Shown: positions 17,379-26,428 of the stretch, piece after piece | Numbering within the stretch: position 1 is the first letter of the stretch | Layout of the letters: the number at the start of each line of letters is the position of its first letter | Assembly: GCF_016584665.1 (NCBI RefSeq) | Contig: NZ_BBJB01000118.1 | Coordinates: 1-64,000, forward strand | From: Pseudanabaena sp. lw0831 | GTDB taxonomy: Bacteria; Cyanobacteriota; Cyanobacteriia; Pseudanabaenales; Pseudanabaenaceae | Reading direction: 5' to 3' | Length of the DNA stretch: 64,000 bases | The notes under the pieces: model-generated | Databases searched by the model: none | What the model saw: only the letters and a program-made list of their open reading frames with translations | What the model was told of the DNA's origin: nothing | Translations under genes and position numbers: made by a program

Positions 17379-17590
17379 AAAGTCTGATCGGTTGGCGTTA
17401 ATAATTATCGAGGCATTGGGTAATGCGATCGCTGATTTTTGGGGATGATGGCATTTTGCCTCGGTTTATGACAGCTCATTATCAGAGGTAGTAATTTTGG
17501 CTGTGTATCGAACAAGCTTGGGATTGATATAATTTAGAGAATTGAATAGCTAGTAAATAATGAATATTTACGGCTAAGGAATGAGTAAAG

Positions 17591-18430
17591 ATGAAACTTT
17601 ACATTTGGCGATCATTATTCCATTGTCCTAAATTGGTCTTTGCGACAGTCTTTTTTGTTGCAATTAGTTGGTGTGGACCAGCAACAGTGCAATCAAAGAA
17701 CAGTAGTTCTTATGGTTTAGGGATAGTTCAAAATCGATATTATGAAAGAGGAACGGTCAGATGTGGGAATTTAGGCAATCTTGTTGCTGTAGATCTTCTG
17801 GCTCCTGATGATGGTGCAAGAACACTTACTGCGCGTCCAACTTTTTATTGGTATATTGACCATAAATCACAAAACGAAATAAAAAACGAGAAAAGTTTTT
17901 ATATAGATTTCATTTTGAGGGAGGGTTTTGGTCTTAATGCTAAATCAATTTTTAGATCTCGCTCAGTAGGTATTCTTAAAGCAAGCTCTGGACTATATCG
18001 GTTTACGTTACCTCCAAATTCTCCTGCTTTGGAGATCGGCAAAACTTACGCTTGGCATATTCGCTATGTACAAGCTGATAGTGAATATGAAGCCCTAAAT
18101 AGTAGCAATCAAATTGACACCAGAGCAATCGTCAAGCGGGAAAGTAACTCATCAGTAATAGAGCAAGTAAGAGTAGCTTCAACAAATCTAGAGAAGGCGA
18201 GAATCTTTGCGGAAAATCTCTATTGGTATGACGCTCTAGATGAATACACTAAATGGATTGATGCAAATCCTCATGATAAGCAAGCTTCTCATGAGCGCCT
18301 GTTAATGTTAGATCAAATAATAGAACGGAATCCTAAGCTGAAATGTATTGATAAATATAAAGTAAACAATTCAAGCTTGATTAATTCTAAGCAATCAACA
18401 CCTCAAATTATGAAATTGCAATCACCATAA
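17591..18430 (+). CDS. DUF928-type secreted protein
   Basis: The 279-aa protein starts with a signal peptide: basic start, hydrophobic helix (about 12-30) and ATVQS-type cleavage region. The mature part has the pattern APDDGARTLTARPTFYWYI and GKTYAWHIRY, typical of the cyanobacterial DUF928 family, a beta-sandwich-like domain in exported proteins that often accompany CHAT or TPR proteins. A helical C-terminus (about 190-260), with NLYWYDALDEYTKWI, follows in TPR-like style. Function is unknown. A strong terminator follows. Confidence 0.72.
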   Translation: MKLYIWRSLFHCPKLVFATVFFVAISWCGPATVQSKNSSSYGLGIVQNRYYERGTVRCGNLGNLVAVDLLAPDDGARTLTARPTFYWYIDHKSQNEIKNEKSFYIDFILREGFGLNAKSIFRSRSVGILKASSGLYRFTLPPNSPALEIGKTYAWHIRYVQADSEYEALNSSNQIDTRAIVKRESNSSVIEQVRVASTNLEKARIFAENLYWYDALDEYTKWIDANPHDKQASHERLLMLDQIIERNPKLKCIDKYKVNNSSLINSKQSTPQIMKLQSP

Positions 18431-18461
18431 TGACTGGAAGTGCAAAGCGCTGTAATACCAG

Positions 18462-18514
18462 TGCTTATCATAAAAAAAATGCACCCGCAGGGTGCGCTTT
18501 TTTTATGATAAGCA
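18462..18514. terminator. Strong terminator after the DUF928 gene
   Basis: The nested stem TGCTTATCATAAAAAAAATG / GCACCC-GCA-GGGTGC / complement has runs of A and T on both sides, enabling termination in either direction. Confidence 0.8.
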
Positions 18515-18533
18515 TCCAAAAAAGAGATGATTT

Positions 18534-18638
18534 ATACTAATTCACGAAAGTGTTGTCACACTTTCGTGAATTAAAACCCAAACCCAGTAAGGGTTTTCAA
18601 AACTCAAAATGGCTACGCCATTTTGAGTTTTGGTATTA
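18534..18638. repeat. Palindromic repeat, family C
   Basis: The outer ends are ATACTAATTC and TTGGTATTA. Inside are two hairpins, one of ATTCACGAAAGTGT type and one with AAAATGGC...GCCATTTT. The same layout is found at 32442-32545, 43131-43235 and 59346-59449, with a variant at 49471-49560. The last three bases form the stop codon of the ComFB gene on the minus strand. Confidence 0.8.
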
Positions 18639-19682
18639 CGGAGTGTATGGATAGTTGTAATCGCTTCGTTTACGCCATTCCATTTCACTATTGACAACTT
18701 TAAGTAGACATTCCTCAACAATAAATGGTGCATTGCGCCAATTGATATCGTCGCGTTGCAAGATCCAACTCAGTTGCTCTAATGAGTCTTCTAGCTCCGC
18801 TTCAAAACGAGCTAAAGGCAAGGGGACTTTTTCTATATTTGGAGCCTCTACGCAAACAGCGATCGCCTCTTTGAGCGCTGCAACTACCTCCTTGCCGTAA
18901 ACTTCTCGCGCTCTCAGTCTTAAAGATTTGTAGCCTTTTTCTGAAGTTGCATACATTGGAGGGAGCCGATTTAATACATAGGCAGTTGCTTCACCGAGAT
19001 CTACTGTTTCCGCGATCGCAGGATGTAATTTCTGAATTTGATGATAGGCAAGCGACAGAACTAATTTTTCTAATACATTACTGAATTGATAATTAACATC
19101 AACCATGTAAGTCTGAAAATCTCTAGCTTTCTGCTGATCTTGGCTCGGATTGACTGAGGTTTGAACCTGCCTTCCTTTCCAAGAAATCTCAGGTTGTTTG
19201 CGTTCAAAAGCTGTTTCATCCCTTCCAGCATTTGCTTCTCTTTTACCCGTAACCAAGTAGGTATTACTCACAGCACTTTTGAGCTTAACTGTCAGCAAGG
19301 CATTCTCTAGAGCTGAGGGAATATCCTTCCAAGAGGCATTTTCTGCACCTAAAATTTGTTGGAGTGCGGCAAGGGAACGCGCATGACTAGCGACCTCTTG
19401 CGATGGTAGAGGTCTAGAGTCTCTTAATGCGTCAGGCTTAACACTGACTAGCGCTCGACGGACTGCGGATTCAATTTGCGATCGCATTTCAGTTGCAGCT
19501 TTTTTGCGTTGTCTCAACCAACCTAGTTTTGATGTAGCATACATCGGCGGCAGGCGGTTTAACGCATAGGCTGCAACTTCGCTTAAGTTAATTTGATCGC
19601 GGCGGTATTGAGGTAAATGAGAAATTTGTAAGTCAATTTCTGCAATTACCAATTCCTCTATTGCATTTTTGCAACTTTGCAT
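18636..19682 (-). CDS. Tandem ComFB-domain protein (c-di-GMP receptor family)
   Basis: The roughly 348-aa protein has two ComFB domains. Each has the family signature of the form AYALNRLPPMYATS followed by a basic helix (GWLRQRKKA in copy 1, GYKSLRLRAREVY in copy 2). The first is at about residues 5-95 and the second at about 185-275. ComFB proteins of cyanobacteria have been reported as cyclic-di-GMP receptors affecting cell size, motility and competence. Between the domains is a segment with a possible dimer or linker role. The ATG at 19682 is preferred; a TTG at 19697 would add five residues. A second tandem ComFB protein is at 47012-48109. The family C repeat provides this gene's stop codon. 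Confidence 0.85.
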   Translation of the reverse strand: MQSCKNAIEELVIAEIDLQISHLPQYRRDQINLSEVAAYALNRLPPMYATSKLGWLRQRKKAATEMRSQIESAVRRALVSVKPDALRDSRPLPSQEVASHARSLAALQQILGAENASWKDIPSALENALLTVKLKSAVSNTYLVTGKREANAGRDETAFERKQPEISWKGRQVQTSVNPSQDQQKARDFQTYMVDVNYQFSNVLEKLVLSLAYHQIQKLHPAIAETVDLGEATAYVLNRLPPMYATSEKGYKSLRLRAREVYGKEVVAALKEAIAVCVEAPNIEKVPLPLARFEAELEDSLEQLSWILQRDDINWRNAPFIVEECLLKVVNSEMEWRKRSDYNYPYTP

Positions 19683-19818
19683 ATCAAGCCGTCCCAAACC
19701 TAATATGAAATTGAAGTGTTTGTAAAGTTAAAAAATATTCAGTTTAGACTAAATTGCAAATTTTTTGAAATTGCAAAGAAATCAAAATTAAAATCATTTA
19801 GACATTATAGCAATGGAC

Positions 19819-19917
19819 TAAGTAGGTAGGCACAATTAAATATAAAACCCCAGAAGCTGAGCCGCTCGCTGCGCGGGCGGCTCCGCTTCTGGGGTTTTAC
19901 TTACTCCGAGACACTTA
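19819..19917. mobile_element. MITE-like element, family B
   Basis: The left end TAAGTAGGTAGGCACAATTA and right end TACTCCGAGACACTTA are imperfect inverted repeats around a stem centred on CGCTGCGCGGGCGG and a CCCCAGAAG/CTTCTGGGG hairpin. Other members are at 26262-26372, 35174-35276, 54744-54849 and 60203-60307. Confidence 0.75.
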
Positions 19918-19920
19918 CTT

Positions 19921-20166
19921 TTATTTTTTGCTGCGATCGATTCGATATAGCCATAGCATCAAGGCTAAAACCCCAATCTGCAAGGCAAAGCTTCCTAAAT
20001 TTGACTCTAGGTCGCCATTTCCAGCAATTAATCTTGCAAAAAAAACAACCGCGCCAATAAATCCCGATCCTGCAAAAGCAAGATAGATAAATATGCGAAG
20101 ACCGCGATAGGGTGATTTAGCTTCACGTCTGAGACGTTCGTACTGCTCAGGATTTAGTTTAGACAC
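19921..20166 (-). CDS. DUF3493 family membrane protein (LPA1 C-terminal-like)
   Basis: This small protein of 81 aa has the motif LNPEQYERLRREAKSPYRGL and two hydrophobic helices (IYLAFAGSGFIGAVVFFA and LQIGVLALMLWLY). It matches DUF3493, the domain shared with the plant Low PSII Accumulation 1 protein, and suggests a role in thylakoid or photosystem assembly (inference from family). GTG at 20166 is chosen because a longer frame to 20256 would run through a strong hairpin (20183-20217) and into pgl. It lies downstream of pgl on the same strand. Confidence 0.78.
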   Translation of the reverse strand: MSKLNPEQYERLRREAKSPYRGLRIFIYLAFAGSGFIGAVVFFARLIAGNGDLESNLGSFALQIGVLALMLWLYRIDRSKK

Positions 20167-20182
20167 GATTTTAATTAGCTTT

Positions 20183-20217
20183 AATATAAAGTGGGCGCGA
20201 AGCGCCCACTTTATATT
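20183..20217. terminator. Hairpin between pgl and the DUF3493 gene
   Basis: A perfect 35-base palindrome has arms AATATAAAGTGGGCGC, loop GAA, and complement. It may end the pgl message or protect its 3' end; there is a short T-containing tract in the arm. Confidence 0.65.
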
Positions 20218-20225
20218 ATTTGGTA

Positions 20226-20936
20226 TTATTTTGATTTCATCGCCGTGCGATCGCATAGCCAGATCGTATTCCCAGCGATCAATCGTGATGGATATTGATT
20301 GATATCGCCTTTGGGTGCTAACACCGCAGTTAAAGCTTTCGCTTTCGCAGCACCTTCGATCATGAAAATAATCACTTTGGATTGATTGATCAAAGGGACA
20401 GTCATTGTGATCCGAGGTTGTCCATCTTTTTCGCCGACGGTTACAAGACGATCAATAACTTTGAGCGCCTTGGTATGTGGAAATAATGAAGCCGTATGCC
20501 CATCATCACCCATTCCTAGCAACATCAAATCAAATTGAGGAATTTCTCCTGCACTAACACCAAAAAATTCTTGAATATGCTGCTCGTACTTTGCTGCCGC
20601 GATCGCAGGATCCTCAGCATCAGTTGGCACTGGATGAATATTTGCCGCAGGAATTGCCACGCGATCAAGCCATGCAGCACGAGTCATACCTTCATTACTT
20701 TGAGGATCGGTAACAGGTACATAGCGTTCATCTCCCCAAAAAACATGAACCTTTGACCAGTCCCATTCTTTATTTGCAAAGAGTTCATACAAGACACGAG
20801 GTGTGCTACCACCTGCGGCGACAATAGTAAATCTTTGACCTTTAGCGATCGCTTCATCATAGGCAAGCTGACACAATAACAATGCTCTTGAGGCAATTTC
20901 AGCGCGATCGTTCCAAATTTCTACCTGTCTAGCCAT
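20226..20936 (-). CDS. pgl: 6-phosphogluconolactonase
   Basis: Pgl hydrolyses 6-phosphoglucono-lactone in the oxidative pentose phosphate pathway, the main route for night-time carbon use in cyanobacteria. The sugar-phosphate isomerase-like fold is seen as VAAGGSTPRVLYELF, then VHVFWGDERYVP, then LLGMGDDGHTASLFP with the conserved His. The 236-aa length is typical of DevB-type enzymes. The ATG (MARQVEIWND) has GAGGTATTTTTT upstream as a ribosome-binding site. Confidence 0.95.
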   Translation of the reverse strand: MARQVEIWNDRAEIASRALLLCQLAYDEAIAKGQRFTIVAAGGSTPRVLYELFANKEWDWSKVHVFWGDERYVPVTDPQSNEGMTRAAWLDRVAIPAANIHPVPTDAEDPAIAAAKYEQHIQEFFGVSAGEIPQFDLMLLGMGDDGHTASLFPHTKALKVIDRLVTVGEKDGQPRITMTVPLINQSKVIIFMIEGAAKAKALTAVLAPKGDINQYPSRLIAGNTIWLCDRTAMKSK

Positions 20937-21039
20937 AAAAAATACCTCTGTTGCGAATAGGGAATGAACTAATGTTGCGGTTTGTATGTTTTTTGATAAA
21001 TATCGATTTGAGTAATATCAATCAATTGCAGCAATTATG

Positions 21040-21094
21040 AAACAGATTTTGAGGATTTCAGCACCGTAGGTGCTGAAATCCTCAAAATCTGTTT
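21040..21094. repeat. Palindrome, family D-like
   Basis: A perfect stem starts AAACAGATTTTGAGGATTTC and has centre GCACCGTAGGTGC. GCAGCAATTATG upstream recalls family D ends. It lies in the divergent gap between pgl and a small conserved gene. Confidence 0.65.
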
Positions 21095-21216
21095 TGATGA
21101 ATCAATCTTGCGGGAGGTGTCTTTTATTTCATTTTGTGTGATTTTTAACAATACTAACGAGTAAATGTACTAACCTATAAAATGTTAGAACATTATTAAG
21201 GTTAAGGTAAATCGTC

Positions 21217-21426
21217 ATGACACCTGCTATCATCCGCCTCTTCTGGGACTCAGTCAGTCAAGCCCAGCCAAATCTACTCTTAAATCTTGATGACGACGGT
21301 CTGATGAGTTGGTTGGTTGATCAAGTCCAGCAGCGCTCTTCACTCGATTCTCACCAGCAAAATGATCTCAGTGATTACATCAGTAATCGCCTACCTTTGA
21401 TTCGAGAAATGGCATATCAGAGCTAG
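21217..21426 (+). CDS. Small conserved hypothetical protein
   Basis: This 69-aa, acidic, probably helical protein has no membrane segment. Its pattern IIRLFWDSVSQAQPNLLLNL followed by LMSWLVDQV and ISNRLPLIREMA looks like a conserved small protein rather than chance coding. I know no function. A ribosome-binding site AAGGTTAAGG lies upstream. The remaining 278 bases to asnS show no further structure. Confidence 0.65.
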   Translation: MTPAIIRLFWDSVSQAQPNLLLNLDDDGLMSWLVDQVQQRSSLDSHQQNDLSDYISNRLPLIREMAYQS

Positions 21427-21704
21427 GTTGCTCGAAGGTTGGATGCTTCAAATTTGATTTTAAACTTGATTTAACTTTAATATTTTATTTAGACTTTGAC
21501 TATGCTTTATCACTTTTCAGGTATTACGACTTGATCGTTGAACAAGCAAAACTATAAATATTTGGGGAATTTTTCTAGAGGGGAAATAAGGTTTCTGACG
21601 ATCCTATGCTCCAAAATGTTAGGATACTTGCCTGAGCTATGTCATTGCTGATTTCATCGCTCTGCCAACTATTCACAGATATTTCTAGCGATTATTTCTA
21701 GCAT

Positions 21705-23105
21705 ATGGTATCTCCAAGAATTATTGACCTATTGCGTAGTGGTCAAACTAATGACTCATATATTGTTCGTGGTTGGGTACGGACAAAGCGCGAAGGCAAG
21801 GGGATATCCTTTTTAGAACTTAATGATGGGTCGTCGCTACAGGGATTACAAATCGTTTTACCACAGACAATTGATGACTATGAAACGCTAGTTAAGCAGA
21901 TAACTACAGGCACATCCATTGAGGTATCTGGAACTCTAGTTGAGTCTACGGGTAAAGGACAAAGGGTAGAAATGCAAGCGACAGCGATCGCGGTTTTTGG
22001 CACAGCCGATCCAGAGACTTATCCTTTACAGAAAAAACGTCACTCAATCGAATTTTTGCGCACGATTGCCCATTTGCGTCCTCGCACGAATATGTTTGGT
22101 GCTGTGTTTCGAGTGCGAAATGCCTGTGCATTTGCAATTCATAAGTTTTTTCAAGAACGTGGTTTTTTGTGGGTGCATACGCCGATTGTCACCGCTAGTG
22201 ATTGTGAAGGTGCAGGCGAGATGTTTGGTGTTACCACATTTGACTTAAATAAAGTCGCGGCAGCAGGTAAACCCGTAGATTTTTCGCAAGACTTTTTTGG
22301 AAAGCCAGCATTTTTGACAGTAAGTGGTCAGCTAGAAGCCGAAATTATGGCAAGTGCCTTTTCTAATGTCTATACTTTTGGCCCCACCTTTCGTGCCGAA
22401 AACTCGAATACTTCGCGCCACCTTGCTGAGTTTTGGATGATTGAGCCAGAGGTCGCCTTTTGCGATCTTGAAGGTGATGCTGATCTGGCTGAAGATTTTC
22501 TCAAATATATTTTTAATTATGTTTTGGAAACTTGTCCTGAGGATATGGAGTTTTTCCAAGAACGGGTAAACGATCAAGTGATGGTGAATGCTCGCAAAAT
22601 TGTCGATGAGCAATTTGAGCGGATTACCTATACAGAAGCGATCGCTATTCTCGAAAGGTGCAGCAAAACCTTTGAATTTCCGGTGTCGTGGGGATTAGAT
22701 CTTCAATCTGAACATGAAAGATTTTTAGCTGAAGAGCATTTCCAAAAGCCAGTAATCGTAATGGACTATCCACTTGGGATCAAAGCATTTTATATGCGTG
22801 TGAATGAAGATACTTTAAGCGATCGCCAAACTGTACGAGCTATGGATATTCTCGCCCCAGGGGTGGGTGAAATTATTGGCGGTTCGCAGCGGGAAGAGCG
22901 CCTTGATGTATTGGAAGCCAGAATTTGCAGTGTCGGTCTAAATCCCGAAGATTATTGGTGGTATCTAGATTTACGTCGTTATGGAACTGTTCCTCATGCT
23001 GGCTTTGGACTTGGTTTTGAGCGCTTAGTTCAGTTCATCACAGGCATGGGTAATATTCGCGACGTGATTCCATTCCCTCGTTTTCCTCAAAGTGCAGATT
23101 TTTAA
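21705..23105 (+). CDS. asnS: Asparaginyl-tRNA synthetase
   Basis: AsnRS charges tRNA-Asn with asparagine. The N-terminal OB-fold anticodon-binding domain (about 18-105, [20 protein letters not shown]) precedes a class IIb catalytic core. Motif 2 is [20 protein letters not shown] and motif 3 is [12 protein letters not shown]. The YPLQKKRHS segment marks the AsnRS subtype. At 466 aa it is full length. ATG at 21705 fits the family N-terminus. Confidence 0.97.
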   Translation: MVSPRIIDLLRSGQTNDSYIVRGWVRTKREGKGISFLELNDGSSLQGLQIVLPQTIDDYETLVKQITTGTSIEVSGTLVESTGKGQRVEMQATAIAVFGTADPETYPLQKKRHSIEFLRTIAHLRPRTNMFGAVFRVRNACAFAIHKFFQERGFLWVHTPIVTASDCEGAGEMFGVTTFDLNKVAAAGKPVDFSQDFFGKPAFLTVSGQLEAEIMASAFSNVYTFGPTFRAENSNTSRHLAEFWMIEPEVAFCDLEGDADLAEDFLKYIFNYVLETCPEDMEFFQERVNDQVMVNARKIVDEQFERITYTEAIAILERCSKTFEFPVSWGLDLQSEHERFLAEEHFQKPVIVMDYPLGIKAFYMRVNEDTLSDRQTVRAMDILAPGVGEIIGGSQREERLDVLEARICSVGLNPEDYWWYLDLRRYGTVPHAGFGLGFERLVQFITGMGNIRDVIPFPRFPQSADF

Positions 23106-23120
23106 CCCCGTCGGGACATA

Positions 23121-23173
23121 AAACCCAAAAATAAAGTGGCGGCGCGAAGCGCCGCCACTTTATTTTTGGGTTT
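23121..23173. repeat. Palindromic repeat, family A variant
   Basis: A perfect palindrome has arms AAACCCAAAAATAAAGTGG and centre CGGCGCGAAGCGCCG. It lies between the convergent asnS and guanine deaminase genes and may also terminate them. Confidence 0.8.
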
Positions 23174-24505
23174 CTAAAATTCTGCTTTTTCGCCCATGAT
23201 ATAAGTTGCAGCGATCGCGCGATCGTCACCCATGATGATTGTGGCAAATAGTTGATCGGATATTTCGGCAAGTGTAGGTAGATTAGCCGAATCAAATGAT
23301 TTATTTCTTAAAGCCATAATTGGCGTTGAGCGTAAATTTAGGACTACAAAATCTGCTTCTTTCCCAATTCCAAAATTACCCAATTTATCTTCAAGACATA
23401 AGGCTCTTGCGCCGCCCAAAGTAGCCAGAAACAATGCTTGAAAAGCTGATAATTTTTGCGATCGCAACTGAGCGACTTGATAGGCTGCGCTAGCGGTGTG
23501 TAAAATCGAGAAACTGGTTCCTGCGCCCACATCCGTTCCCAATCCCACTTTTACAGGGGTTTCTAGAGATTTTGCCTTTTCTATTTTGAAAAGTCCACTA
23601 CCCAAAAACAGATTAGATGTTGGACAAAAGGCGATCGCAGATTTTGCTTCTGATAATCTCGCAAATTCCTGATCTGTAAGCTGTACCCCATGTGCAAAGA
23701 CTGATCTCTCACCAACTAAACCTGCGCGATCGTAGACATCTAGATAACCTTCACTTTTTGGAAACTCGGCAGCCACCGCTTCTACTTCTTTCACATTCTC
23801 TGAAAGATGGGTGTGTAAATAAACATCAGGAAATTCTACTAAGAGGTTGCTGATATTAGTTAATTGCTCTGGTGTAGATGTAAGTGCAAATCTTGGTGTG
23901 ACTGCGTAAAGCAGGCGATCTCGCTTGTGCCATTTCTCGATTAATTGCTTAGTTTCTACATAGGAAGATTCAGCCGTATCTCTCAAAAATTCGGGAGCAT
24001 TGCGATCCATCATCACTTTGCCAGCAATCATGCGCAAATTGCGACGCTGTGCTTCTTCAAAAAAAGCATCCGCCGATTGGGGAAATACTGATGTAAAGAC
24101 TAATGCAGTTGTCGTTCCATTTCGCAATAATTCATCAAGAAAGATAGAAGCAATTTCCAGAGCATAATTGCGATCGGCAAACTTCCGTTCTGTTGGGAAT
24201 GTATAAGTACTCAGCCATTCTAATAATTGCTCACCATAGGAAGCAATCATCTCCGTCTGCGGAAAATGAATATGCGTATCGATAAATCCTGAGACTATCA
24301 ATCGATCTCGATAATCTGAGATCGGGATATCTGCATATTTAGTGTGTAACTTTTCGTAATCATCTAAATCTTTGACCTTGCCATTCTCAACTATCAGTAA
24401 ACCATCGGGGAAGTAGCGAATACAATCAGTTTCTGGTGTATAAAATGGATCGGCGATCGCATCTAGAAAACTGGCTCGAAACCCTTTAATAGTTTGATAT
24501 TGCAT
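23174..24505 (-). CDS. guaD: Guanine deaminase
   Basis: This amidohydrolase converts guanine to xanthine in purine salvage or catabolism. The zinc ligands appear as GFIDTHIHFPQ (about residue 72), HTHLSE, FAHGVQL and the metal-binding aspartate in GLGTDVGAG. The 443-aa length and FPQTEMIASYGEQLLEWL are characteristic of guanine deaminase as opposed to other amidohydrolases. Stand-alone; ends at a family A palindrome. Confidence 0.92.
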   Translation of the reverse strand: MQYQTIKGFRASFLDAIADPFYTPETDCIRYFPDGLLIVENGKVKDLDDYEKLHTKYADIPISDYRDRLIVSGFIDTHIHFPQTEMIASYGEQLLEWLSTYTFPTERKFADRNYALEIASIFLDELLRNGTTTALVFTSVFPQSADAFFEEAQRRNLRMIAGKVMMDRNAPEFLRDTAESSYVETKQLIEKWHKRDRLLYAVTPRFALTSTPEQLTNISNLLVEFPDVYLHTHLSENVKEVEAVAAEFPKSEGYLDVYDRAGLVGERSVFAHGVQLTDQEFARLSEAKSAIAFCPTSNLFLGSGLFKIEKAKSLETPVKVGLGTDVGAGTSFSILHTASAAYQVAQLRSQKLSAFQALFLATLGGARALCLEDKLGNFGIGKEADFVVLNLRSTPIMALRNKSFDSANLPTLAEISDQLFATIIMGDDRAIAATYIMGEKAEF

Positions 24506-24615
24506 AGTTTAGAAAATAGGAACAAGTCAGTAATAGGTAAAAAAGCTTTGTTTACAAGACCACACTTATTTTCCGCGCTTTTTGATCTTTACCGTAGTCG
24601 CAAAAAGTACAATTC

Positions 24616-24670
24616 AAAACCCAAAAGATGAGTGGCGGCGCGAAGCGCCGCCACTCATCTTTTGGGTTTT
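24616..24670. repeat. Palindromic repeat, family A
   Basis: The core AAAACCCAAAAGATGAGTGG around GGCGCGAAGCGCC is followed by TATGTCC and, farther right, TTGCATTGCTATAG, as in other family A copies. It occupies the 239-base gap between guanine deaminase and the exonuclease gene. Confidence 0.8.
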
Positions 24671-24744
24671 ATGTCCTAAGCAAAACTTGCATTGCTATAG
24701 ATATATAAAATATGGGTTGGTACTAAGAATAGTCTAAATTTTTA

Positions 24745-25368
24745 CTAATGGGCAAAAACATCCGCATACCCTAGTAAATCTAAATAAACAAGCGTTGGAA
24801 TATGTGCAAAACAAGCTTTTGCCAAGTCGTAGCGATTTTCTCGAATCAGCATATCAATCAACTTTCGATAAACCGCTAATAGATAGCGCACATCATTAGC
24901 AGCATAGTGTAGCTGATCTTCTGAGAGAACTTTGACATTCCCCCAGTCTGAAGACTGCGAAGTTTTGTCTAATTCAATTTTTTCAAGTTCGCGTACCAAT
25001 TCCTTTAAGCCATGTTTATCGGTATATGTCCTCGCCAGTTTGCTAGCGATTTTAGTACAAAAAATTGGATGAGTAGCAATGCTGAGATGCGCTTCTAGCA
25101 TCGCTACATCAAACCTTGCAAAGTGAAAAACTTTAATGACGTTGGGTGCTTCAAACAAATATTTGAGGTTGGGGGCTTCTTTGATTCCCTGCGTAATTCG
25201 GACTAAGCTGACGGTTTCATCGTCATTACAAATTTGGATTAAGCAAAGGCGATCGCGTCTGGGGATCAGTCCCATAGTTTCAGTGTCAACTGCGATCGCT
25301 TCACAGCCAAGATATTCTTGAAGAGTCTCAAAATCGATATCGTTATCAAAGATTTTAAAAGCTGGCAT
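24745..25368 (-). CDS. RNase D-like 3'-5' exonuclease (DEDDy)
   Basis: This DnaQ-superfamily exonuclease has the first acidic motif as VDTETMGL, the second as VFHFARFDVAML, and the third as YAANDVRYL with the DEDDy tyrosine. It lacks the HRDC domains of full-length RNase D (207 aa only), so it is the short form found in cyanobacteria. Role is probably 3' trimming of tRNA or other small RNAs. Confidence 0.88.
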   Translation of the reverse strand: MPAFKIFDNDIDFETLQEYLGCEAIAVDTETMGLIPRRDRLCLIQICNDDETVSLVRITQGIKEAPNLKYLFEAPNVIKVFHFARFDVAMLEAHLSIATHPIFCTKIASKLARTYTDKHGLKELVRELEKIELDKTSQSSDWGNVKVLSEDQLHYAANDVRYLLAVYRKLIDMLIRENRYDLAKACFAHIPTLVYLDLLGYADVFAH

Positions 25369-25433
25369 CTTAGTTTTTGGGTTAGATTCTTAAATTGTCT
25401 CTAGCAGTTATACAGCTTTTACAAAACAAAATT

Positions 25434-25568
25434 CAGCAATTCTCATTATAAAAGTTGGTCTTGAGATAAAGTTAGCTGACTGCAAAAATTTAATAAAAAC
25501 CAATTTGGGGTTTGTTTCGCTATAGGCGAAGCAAACCCCAAATTGGTTTTTGATAATGAGACTTGCTG
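25434..25568. repeat. Palindromic repeat, family D
   Basis: The ends CAGCAATTCTCATTAT and ATAATGAGACTTGCTG enclose a strong stem AAAACCAATTTGGGGTTTG around a short GCTATAGGC centre, with about 45 unpaired bases on the left. A 66-aa reading frame on the minus strand here is a by-product of the repeat. Confidence 0.75.
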
Positions 25569-26261
25569 CAAAAAATCATTTCTGTAGGCAGTACTGACCA
25601 AATCAGTCACCTTTTTTAAGGATGGCAGAAATCTAAAGATTTTCACCTTGCGAAGGTATATTTAGCGATATAGAGGACTTTTTAAGTACGCTATTTGTAG
25701 AATTGACAAACTAGACTCTTAAAGCAAAAATGAGCAGTCCTCACGCCCATTTTAATTTTTAGATCATTTCTATAAATAAATTTAGTGAACAATTCTTAAA
25801 ATAAGCGTTTAGTATCATGTCCCTATTTTACAAAGCTTATATAATGAACCTAAGCCCAAACTAGTAATATTGAGTAAAAAATCTTATTGTTTAAAACAGC
25901 GTTGATCAGAGTCTAATACAAACAACACTGCGGCAATGAGGTTTTTTAGGCAACTCAGTATCCAGATAACAAACATCTCATATCCATAATGAGAGTCGCT
26001 AAATATTTATGTAAATCTCGCTAAAAACGTCGGCGACAGTTATTGATCGAACTCATTACCAAAGTAAATCTAACAGTCCATAGCCCAGCAACGGGTTTTA
26101 TGTTTTTGTCTCTGGTGAGTTTGGTAGTAAATTGCTGTAACTATTTGGACAATTGACTTTTTTAACTGAATTAAAAGCCCACTTAGTTAGAAAAACTTCT
26201 CAGCAACAATAAGTTGTTTACTGAAGTCACACTTAGAATAATTTTTTTGTTGATTAGTAAG
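25569..26261. other. Long AT-rich region without recognisable genes
   Basis: About 690 bases contain no open frame of note, no tRNA pattern and no clear palindrome. It holds short T-runs and an AGTCCTCACGCCC stretch near 25736 that faintly recalls an unpaired cyanobacterial sRNA motif, without flanking stems good enough to call. It is the largest unexplained gap in the window. Confidence 0.5.
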
Positions 26262-26372
26262 TAAGTAGGCGTAATTAAATATAAACCCCAAAAACCTGTA
26301 CTACTCATGTACCATTCGTGCAACAGGGAGTACAGGTTTTGAATCTGAGCTTTAATTACACCGAGGCACTTA
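26262..26372. mobile_element. MITE-like element, family B
   Basis: The left end TAAGTAGGCGTAATTAAAT and the right end TTTAATTACACCGAGGCACTTA are inverted repeats. The centre has a CCTGTACT...AGTACAGG stem with a degraded loop. It lies just upstream of the next gene. Confidence 0.7.
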
Positions 26373-26428
26373 TAATCTAGTCAAATTTGAAATTCAAGAT
26401 TTTTGCTATTGTTCATGAAAATATTGAT

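Noticed and set aside
25446-25646. Minus-strand 66-codon frame
   Set aside because: It spans the family D palindrome and has no homologue-like pattern.
25700-25770. Yfr1-like small RNA
   Set aside because: AGTCCTCACGCC resembles the unpaired Yfr1 motif only in part, and clear flanking stem-loops and a terminator are missing.
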